In this document: in pieces, positions 21,963-26,396 of the stretch
How positions within the stretch are numbered: position 1 is the first letter of the stretch
Layout of the letters: every line of letters starts with the position of its first letter
Origin: Clostridiales bacterium UBA1248
GTDB lineage: Bacteria; Bacillota; Clostridia; Oscillospirales; CAG-272
Assembly (NCBI GenBank): GCA_002308615.1
Contig: DBWC01000108.1
Span: forward strand, 4,123-30,518
DNA length: 26,396 nucleotides
Reading direction: 5' to 3'
Notes under the pieces: generated by a model
Told to the model about the DNA's origin: nothing
The model's database searches: none
Seen by the model: only the letters and a program-made list of their open reading frames with translations
Translations under genes and position numbers: made by a program

Positions 21963-22001
21963 ACCTCCGCAAGTATTGTCATGGACAATATATGCGGAGG
22001 T
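21963..22001 (-). promoter_or_regulatory. Hairpin covering the spoIIID Shine-Dalgarno
   Basis: Eighteen-base arms (21963-21980 and 21984-22001) pair with two mismatches around a 3-nt loop. In the minus-strand RNA the 3' arm ends GCGGAGGT, the ribosome site of spoIIID, and is followed by a run of U and the UUG start. The 5' arm carries the anti-Shine-Dalgarno ACCTCCGC. The stem plus U-tract also has the form of an intrinsic terminator for the upstream gene ending at 22013. Either or both roles are possible. Confidence 0.65.
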
Positions 22002-22012
22002 TGTCCTTCGTA

Positions 22013-22840
22013 TTACAGTCTTTTTTTCGGTTTCATGTATGAAAACAACGTGCATAAAACGGCGCAGACGACAAATCCCGCGGCGCATAGAGGTATTATC
22101 AGCGCGTAGCCGGATAACAGCGCGGCGTAATGGATCCCTTCCTCCGGAAGTCCGTCCGTGATAAGCTCGTATATCGTGACGGAAAAGAAGTTTGCCAGTA
22201 TCTCGTATCCCGCGTGAACGCCGGCGGTGAACAGACAGATGCGGAAAAACGGGTTTGAGCCTTTAAGCGACGTTTTCAAAAGCGGTATAAAACGTATTTT
22301 TTCAGGTTTTGACGCACTGTCCGGGAGCTCCGACTCTCTTGCTTTTTTTGCAAATCTGCAGCAGATTATGACAAGCGCCGCGTTCTTTATCAGATCAAAC
22401 ACGGAAAGGAAGAAATAGTCAAATCCCATCGCCGCCGCGTCCGTCACCTCTTCAACGTTTATGAGCCCGTTGTCGTAGCAGTAGATCCAGGATCCGAACT
22501 GCGCTATAAGATATTTTACAAAGCTGCCGGCAAACAGTATGACCGCGGGAGTTTTAAACGTTTTGTAGCCGTAATGGTATATGCCGGTTATCACCGCGGC
22601 AAACGATACGAAAACGCAAAGATACCGCAGTAATACCACGGTGTATCTAAGTACGTAATTGAGCCAGAGGACCGCGACGTCCGAGGCGGTGTATTCCACA
22701 AGCGTATACAGCACGCCGTCGTTCAGCAAAGGCACGATAACGGCGGAGAATAAAACAGTCAGAGTAAGCACGCGGCGAAGGCGCGCGTGCTTCTGCATAT
22801 CCTCTTTACTTGTCAATACAAAGCGTTCTTTGAGTTTCAT
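22013..22840 (-). CDS. Polytopic membrane protein, unknown
   Basis: This encodes 275 residues from the ATG at 22840; I do not recognise the family. About six or seven hydrophobic helices are visible (for example VLTLTVLFSAVIVPLL, LRYLCVFVSFAAVITGIY, PAVILFAGSFVKYLIAQF, FDLIKNAALVIICC, ALIIPLCAAGFVVCAVLCTLF), with a basic loop between the fourth and fifth and a basic C-terminus MKPKKRL. A GTG at 22870 would extend the frame, but it lies inside the hairpin at 22866-22883, and no start has a strong ribosome site, so the start is uncertain. A third option is the ATG at 22798 behind AGAGG. It is followed by the spoIIID hairpin and may be cotranscribed with spoIIID. Confidence 0.65.
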   Translation of the reverse strand: MKLKERFVLTSKEDMQKHARLRRVLTLTVLFSAVIVPLLNDGVLYTLVEYTASDVAVLWLNYVLRYTVVLLRYLCVFVSFAAVITGIYHYGYKTFKTPAVILFAGSFVKYLIAQFGSWIYCYDNGLINVEEVTDAAAMGFDYFFLSVFDLIKNAALVIICCRFAKKARESELPDSASKPEKIRFIPLLKTSLKGSNPFFRICLFTAGVHAGYEILANFFSVTIYELITDGLPEEGIHYAALLSGYALIIPLCAAGFVVCAVLCTLFSYMKPKKRL

Positions 22841-22855
22841 AAATAATTTTGTAAA

Positions 22856-22883
22856 ACAAGACAAACGCACGCCTTAACGTGCG
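22856..22883 (-). terminator. Possible terminator after YdbC/PC4 gene
   Basis: A 6-bp stem cgcacg / cgtgcg with a 6-nt loop lies 31 nt beyond the stop at 22915. The minus-strand tail TTTGTCTTGTTTT is T-rich but interrupted, so the call is weak. Confidence 0.4.
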
Positions 22884-22914
22884 GTCGGTCTTCTGTTATG
22901 TATTGTGAAAAAGA

Positions 22915-23136
22915 TTACAGCTCCAGGGTGTTTAACAGGTCGCGGAGTTTCTTAAGCTCGTCGTCGGATAAGGTTATGCCCTTGCCCATTTTTTCGTGAG
23001 AATCATCCCAGGACCGTATATCGTATTTGGGATCGTTGCCGTTCCAGGATACGATATTGAGCTCTTTCGCCCAGCCGCCCTTTTCATCGGAAATGCAGCC
23101 CAAGCTCTTTTTGATCTCAAATCTGAGTTCTGCCAT
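22915..23136 (-). CDS. YdbC/PC4-family ssDNA-binding protein
   Basis: This is a 73-residue protein of the YdbC family, bacterial relatives of transcription coactivator PC4. The family sequence is clear: MAELRFEIKKSLGCISD, GGWAKELNIVSWNGNDPKYDIRSWD, HEKMGKGITLSDDELKKLRDLL. It forms a beta-sheet plus helix that dimerises to bind single-stranded DNA. An ATG four codons earlier at 23148 is possible, but GGAGG lies 6 nt before 23136. The promoter is likely the TGTTATAAT box at 23166-23174 in an AT-rich leader. Confidence 0.9.
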   Translation of the reverse strand: MAELRFEIKKSLGCISDEKGGWAKELNIVSWNGNDPKYDIRSWDDSHEKMGKGITLSDDELKKLRDLLNTLEL

Positions 23137-23165
23137 GTTATCCTCCATTTATTTTATTTTTTATT

Positions 23166-23174
23166 ATTATAACA
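23166..23174 (-). promoter_or_regulatory. Extended -10 promoter for YdbC/PC4 gene
   Basis: The minus strand reads TGTTATAAT, a perfect extended -10, about 30 nt upstream of the start, in very AT-rich DNA. No good -35 is seen at 17 nt. Confidence 0.5.
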
Positions 23175-23313
23175 TATAAAAAAATTAAAAAGTGATTTTT
23201 CTGTAAATTTATTATTGATTAAAAATTAAATAAACGGAGATAAAGATCAGACCTCGTTTGCCGGGTGTTCCGACTGACGGCCGGCAACGCGGTCCTTGTA
23301 CCGTTATGGCAGA

Positions 23314-24204
23314 TCATTTGTCGTTCTGCGATTTTCTGCGTCTTATCCTTGCGCCGCGTATCGGTAAGAACACAGAGAGGAATATCACAACGGATATGAC
23401 GGTAAACGTAAGAAGCGTGGGCATGGCTGATACGAGCGATACCGCAAAATCCTTGAAATTCTCCGCAAATCTCTTCCAGCTGTCTGTGAACGCCGTGGAT
23501 ATCCTTGTGCCGAACTGTTCCTTTTCCGGCTCCGTATATTCTTTTACCTCGGTCAGATCAAGCTCGAACGTGGCGTATGAAACGAGGTTGTCGTAGTTTC
23601 TGAGCCTCGCCTTCAAGGACGCTATGTCCTGCTCCTTGTCCGATATTTCGCGGTGCAGCGTGAGCCAGAAATCGTATTCCTTCGCGCTGTCAACGGAGCT
23701 TATCATGTTCAAAAGCCCCTCACGCTCCGCCTCAAGCGACTGAAGCCTCGCTTCCGCGTCTATATACGCCTCCGTCACGTTTTCCGCGGTCTTTGTAAAC
23801 GATTTTACGTTGGATATGCCCTTTATGCCGGATAAAAAGCTCTCCGCCTTGTCCTCCGGTATCCTTATAACGGCGGTAAGAAGTCTTGCGTCGTATCTGC
23901 CGTAGCTGTTGTTTTCGGCGCGCTTTTCAAAATATCCGCCGAGATCGGACACGGCGCCGTCGATCAGCTCAAGCGTTTTTTCATATTCCTTCGTCTCCGC
24001 GGATAAGCGATACCGCTTTATCAGCTTCTGAGCCGGAGCCTCGCCCTCGCTTTTTCCCTGCGACATATCGGTTATACCGTTATATTCGGCGGGCTCTTCT
24101 TCGTACGCGTAATCTTTCATTGCGCCGTTTTTTGCAGAACAGGCGGTAAGTACGAATACGACCGCCGACGCGATTATCAATGCAAACGCTATCCTTTTTT
24201 TCAT
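23314..24204 (-). CDS. DUF4349 domain lipoprotein
   Basis: This is a 296-residue DUF4349 protein. A lipoprotein signal (MKKRIAFALIIASAVVFVLTAC, Cys22) is followed by an acidic spacer. The domain covers about 60-285: KLIKRYRLSAETKEYEKTLELIDGAVSDLGGYFE, then IRIPEDKAESFLSGIKGISNVKSFTKTAENVTEAYIDAEARLQSLEAER, a coiled coil at about 145-205, and LVSYATFELDLTEV. A C-terminal transmembrane helix (about 258-282) ends in basic GARIRRRKSQ. Function is not established. It follows the cytidylate-kinase-like gene in the same direction. Its ribosome site AAAGGAGG is inside the hairpin at 24213-24256. The 165-nt region after its stop contains a 7-bp inverted repeat (23258-23287) but no U-tract. Confidence 0.9.
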   Translation of the reverse strand: MKKRIAFALIIASAVVFVLTACSAKNGAMKDYAYEEEPAEYNGITDMSQGKSEGEAPAQKLIKRYRLSAETKEYEKTLELIDGAVSDLGGYFEKRAENNSYGRYDARLLTAVIRIPEDKAESFLSGIKGISNVKSFTKTAENVTEAYIDAEARLQSLEAEREGLLNMISSVDSAKEYDFWLTLHREISDKEQDIASLKARLRNYDNLVSYATFELDLTEVKEYTEPEKEQFGTRISTAFTDSWKRFAENFKDFAVSLVSAMPTLLTFTVISVVIFLSVFLPIRGARIRRRKSQNDK

Positions 24205-24212
24205 ATCAAAAA

Positions 24213-24256
24213 ACCTCCTTTTACGGCTTTCATACTTTAAGTCGTAAAAAGGAGGT
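24213..24256 (-). promoter_or_regulatory. Hairpin covering the DUF4349 gene Shine-Dalgarno
   Basis: In the minus-strand RNA ACCTCCTTTTTACG (24256-24243) can pair with CGTAAAAGGAGGT (24225-24213) with one bulged base around a 17-nt loop. The 3' arm contains the ribosome site AAAGGAGG, then six U, then GAT and the ATG. It lies 13 nt beyond the stop of the upstream gene, so it may end that gene's transcript, block translation of the next, or both. Confidence 0.6.
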
Positions 24257-24269
24257 CAAAGGTTACATA

Positions 24270-24902
24270 CTAAAACGCGGATTCTCGTTTTTTTACGTAT
24301 TCGAGTATCAGCTCCGCGGTCTTCTGCTTTCCAAGCGCCGCTGAATTTATGCAAAGCTCGTAATTGTCTATATTGCCCCATTCCCGGTTGGTATAGAAAT
24401 TATAATAATTGGCGCGCTTTTTGTCCGTCTTTATTATACGCGATTCCGCCGCCACGGCGTTGAGCTGTTCCTTCTCCATAATGCGCTTTACGCGCGTTTT
24501 TAACGGAGCGTGTATGAATATGCTCACACAGCGCGGATCGTCCTTTAAAATATAGTCGGCGCATCTGCCCACTATGACGCAGGAGCCGTTTTCGTTCACT
24601 ATGTCTTTTATCAGGTTTGTCTGTATTATATACAGCTTGTCGTTCAGCGGCAGATCCGACACCGTCGTAAAATGGCTTGAAAGAGTGTACGCGCCCGTTG
24701 ATAACGCGTACAGCAGGCTGTTCGTAGCCGTCTCGTCTATATGCGAATAAACGTCTTTTGAAACGCCGCTTTTTTCAGCGGCTATCGCCACAAGCTCACG
24801 GTCGAAAAACGGTATGCCCATCATGTCCGATAAAAGCTCGCCTATCTCGCGCCCTCCGCTCCCGTACTGGCGTCCTATAGCAATAATACTGTTATATCCC
24901 AT
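24270..24902 (-). CDS. Cytidylate kinase-like family protein
   Basis: This is a 210-residue P-loop kinase of the cytidylate-kinase-like group. The N-terminal nucleotide loop is unusual in being AIGRQYGSGGREIG (8-21), the form typical of this Clostridia family, followed by FFDRELVAIAAEKSG. Later segments are CVIVGRCADYIL, VSIFIHAPLKTRVKRI, DKKRANYYNFYTNREWG and YELCINSAALG. The substrate may be a nucleotide but is unproven; the family is distinct from true Cmk. The ATG at 24902 is chosen because the promoter at 24925-24953 covers the upstream in-frame ATG at 24953; AAGGCGGGC is an imperfect ribosome site. The DUF4349 gene follows. Confidence 0.88.
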   Translation of the reverse strand: MGYNSIIAIGRQYGSGGREIGELLSDMMGIPFFDRELVAIAAEKSGVSKDVYSHIDETATNSLLYALSTGAYTLSSHFTTVSDLPLNDKLYIIQTNLIKDIVNENGSCVIVGRCADYILKDDPRCVSIFIHAPLKTRVKRIMEKEQLNAVAAESRIIKTDKKRANYYNFYTNREWGNIDNYELCINSAALGKQKTAELILEYVKKRESAF

Positions 24903-24924
24903 TTTGATGCCCGCCTTTTTTTTT

Positions 24925-24953
24925 ATTTTATCATATAAATAGACAAATGTCAA
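24925..24953 (-). promoter_or_regulatory. Sigma-A promoter for the cytidylate-kinase-like gene
   Basis: On the minus strand TTGACA (24953-24948) and TAAAAT (24930-24925) are separated by 17 nt, with TGA in the extended -10 position, 23 nt upstream of the ATG at 24902. Confidence 0.8.
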
Positions 24954-25007
24954 TATAAAAACCGCAAAGAAATAAGCAAAATATACAAAAAAGCAACCAA
25001 ATATATA

Positions 25008-25037
25008 TTGACAAGCGGTTTCAGCTTATGATATAAT
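25008..25037 (+). promoter_or_regulatory. Sigma-A promoter for the 25066 lipoprotein gene
   Basis: TTGACA (25008-25013) and TATAAT (25032-25037) have an 18-nt spacer and an extended TGA before the -10, giving one of the best matches in the window. AGGAGG (25055-25060) follows before the ATG. Confidence 0.8.
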
Positions 25038-25065
25038 CATAATAACAAAACAACAGGAGGGAAAA

Positions 25066-26325
25066 ATGAAAAAATTTATCAAGCTTATCGCGCTTGTATT
25101 GACCGCCGCCATGGCGATTACTCTGCTTTCGTCATGCTCTGATCAGCCCGCGTCGACCGGCGAGGCGACGGCAAAGGAAACGGCCGAGGAGTCGACAGCC
25201 GCCGTAACGGACGCCGTAACCGCGGAAGCCGGGGAACAGACCACGGCGGAGGAGGTCACGACCGAGGAAGAGACGGAGAAAGAGACTGAAGAGGCAAAAC
25301 CGCAGCAGTTATACGACGTTTACAGATGGGATTTTGACGACGCGTCGGATATGGGCTGGTTCGCAACGAACAAGACGGATATAACGGCAGGAGAAGACGG
25401 GACCATGCACTTAACCTGCAAGGGCGATGACCCGAATATCACGACCAAGAGGATCAGCGTCAGCATAGACTGCGACAACGTTGAATACATCGTGATGCGC
25501 GTAAAGAACAAGACGGACGATTACACCGGTCAGATATTCATTTCAACGACAGACAGCCCCGGTCCTTCCGAAGCGTATTCATATAAATACGATTACTATT
25601 ACGCGGACGAGGACGACGAGTGGGAGATGATCGAGATAGACACGCTCGAAATCAACGGCTGGATCGGCACGCTGCGCGAGCTTCGTCTTGACTATACGAA
25701 CGGCAGAGAAGGCGATTTCTATATAGATTATATAGCGCTGCAGACGACCGATGAAAAGAAAGCCGGAGCCGTTGAAACGGAAGAGGTAACAGACCCGCGC
25801 GCCGGCAAGACCGTTGTCTACAAGTGGGATTTCACAAAACTTACGAGCGCCGATCTGGATCTGGCGTCAAAACCGTCCGAGACCGAGGAAGAGGTTGAGG
25901 AAGGATACGAGGGCGCAGTCGATACGCGTTGGCACTTCTCAAACGGCGTTGAGGACGCGTACGTCGAAAACGGACATTTCGTCATTAAGATAGGCGGTCA
26001 GGACCCGTTTATGCATTCTCCCGATATAGATACTCCGCTTGACTGCGACGCGATAACCGCCGTAGTCCTGAAGGTGTGCAACAAGTCCGATATGAGCTCC
26101 GGTCAGTTCTTCTTCATCAGCGACGGAGCGGGCAATTTTTCGGAAGCCGCATCGGTAAGATTCACGTTTGAACATAAGGGTGCCGATAACGACGTTTGGG
26201 AAGAAGTCGTCATCAACCCGAAGGATTCGTCAATGTGGACGGGTCAGCTCGACGAAATCAGAATAGACCCGACCGAGGCAGACGAAGGCATAGTACTTCT
26301 TGACAGCTGCGAGCTCTACGGCTGA
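25066..26325 (+). CDS. Lipoprotein with duplicated beta-sandwich-like domain
   Basis: This encodes 419 residues. The signal peptide ends in the lipobox LLSSC (Cys24). Residues 28-83 are a Thr/Glu/Ala-rich linker like that of the 656 lipoprotein. Two related domains follow (about 85-230 and 250-418). Both start with YxWDF (VYRWDF, VYKWDF), contain a matching core strand (VMRVKNKTDDYTGQIFIST and VLKVCNKSDMSSGQFFFIS) and end alike (WIGTLRELRLDYTNGREGDFYIDYIAL and WTGQLDEIRIDPTEADEGIVLLDSCEL). This is the look of galactose-binding or CBM-type jelly-roll modules, so a surface carbohydrate-binding role is plausible but unproven. It has its own strong promoter and terminator. Confidence 0.85.
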   Translation: MKKFIKLIALVLTAAMAITLLSSCSDQPASTGEATAKETAEESTAAVTDAVTAEAGEQTTAEEVTTEEETEKETEEAKPQQLYDVYRWDFDDASDMGWFATNKTDITAGEDGTMHLTCKGDDPNITTKRISVSIDCDNVEYIVMRVKNKTDDYTGQIFISTTDSPGPSEAYSYKYDYYYADEDDEWEMIEIDTLEINGWIGTLRELRLDYTNGREGDFYIDYIALQTTDEKKAGAVETEEVTDPRAGKTVVYKWDFTKLTSADLDLASKPSETEEEVEEGYEGAVDTRWHFSNGVEDAYVENGHFVIKIGGQDPFMHSPDIDTPLDCDAITAVVLKVCNKSDMSSGQFFFISDGAGNFSEAASVRFTFEHKGADNDVWEEVVINPKDSSMWTGQLDEIRIDPTEADEGIVLLDSCELYG

Positions 26326-26351
26326 TATATATCTTAAAATAAAAACAACCG

Positions 26352-26380
26352 GGCTGCCGCTTATGCGGCAGCCTCAATTT
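26352..26380 (+). terminator. Hairpin terminator after the 25066 gene
   Basis: A 9-bp perfect stem ggctgccgc / gcggcagcc with a TTAT loop lies 27 nt after the stop, followed by TCAATTT. The short T-run makes it a weaker terminator in form. Confidence 0.65.
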
Positions 26381-26396
26381 GCAGACAAAGCATTTA

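Noticed and set aside
23258..23287. TTGCCGG...CCGGCAA inverted repeat as terminator of the DUF4349 gene
   Set aside because: The loop is 16 nt and no U-tract follows on the minus strand; it is kept only as a remark in that gene's entry.
25026..25042. TTATGAT-ATA-ATCATAA inverted repeat as an operator over the -10 box
   Set aside because: The symmetry comes mainly from the TGATATAAT box itself, which recurs at another promoter without the full palindrome.

Overview
The window looks like a chromosomal segment of an uncultured, spore-forming, Gram-positive anaerobe of the Clostridia, probably a gut Oscillospirales- or Christensenellales-like lineage. This rests on spoIIID, TepA, a DUF1540 protein, a YdbC/PC4 protein, DUF4349, the UPF0237-UPF0210 pair, strong GGAGG ribosome sites and sigma-A promoters that often carry an extended -10 (TGnTAtAAT). 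It is mostly ordinary chromosome. The unusual material is a REP/RAYT transposase system, two intergenic arrays of small hairpins, and two 5' hairpins that look like terminators but contain the ribosome site of the next gene.

Layout. 1-503: 3' end of a TepA-type ClpP-like protease, then a start-less dockerin fragment and a terminator. 656-1777: Thr/Glu-linker lipoprotein. 5837-1841 (minus): operon of a membrane protein, a lipoprotein, alanine racemase, a second lipoprotein and a sugar-phosphate-isomerase-like barrel, with 1-17 nt overlaps. 5967-7598 (plus): ACT-domain protein (UPF0237) and UPF0210. 7600-7876: hairpin/G-rich array 1. 8080-7877: DUF1540. 8149-8847: metallophosphoesterase. 8956-12133: tig-clpP-clpX, the classic chaperone/protease cluster. 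12137-12834: REP palindromes and a RAYT (Y1/HUH) transposase with three REPs inside its own reading frame. 15473-12871 (minus): ECF sigma factor overlapping a membrane-anchored putative sensor/anti-sigma protein. 15540-15780: hairpin array 2. 20271-15814 (minus): five-gene operon of a multidomain GH99/WbsX-like protein, a lipoprotein cyclophilin, a cytoplasmic cyclophilin, a sugar isomerase-like protein and LuxS. 20423-21700 (plus): secreted SLH-domain protein. 21955-21671 (minus): spoIIID with a TTG start, overlapping the SLH gene tail to tail. 22840-22013: polytopic membrane protein. 23136-22915: PC4/YdbC. 24902-23314 (minus): cytidylate-kinase-like protein and DUF4349 lipoprotein. 25066-26325 (plus): lipoprotein with a duplicated beta-sandwich-like domain.

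How the parts relate. Tig, ClpP and ClpX cover nascent-chain folding and cytoplasmic proteolysis. The two cyclophilins cover proline isomerisation on both sides of the membrane and share an operon with LuxS. The ECF pair is a likely envelope-stress or ligand-sensing switch. The best candidates for undescribed biology are (a) REP palindromes assimilated in frame into their own presumed mobiliser, (b) two dispersed intergenic elements sharing a hairpin with compensatory base changes, and (c) hairpins at spoIIID and the DUF4349 gene in which the 3' arm is the Shine-Dalgarno and the terminator-like U-tract is the spacer to the start codon. All coordinates, motifs and pairings were read by eye. Family names come from recognised motifs, not from a database search.
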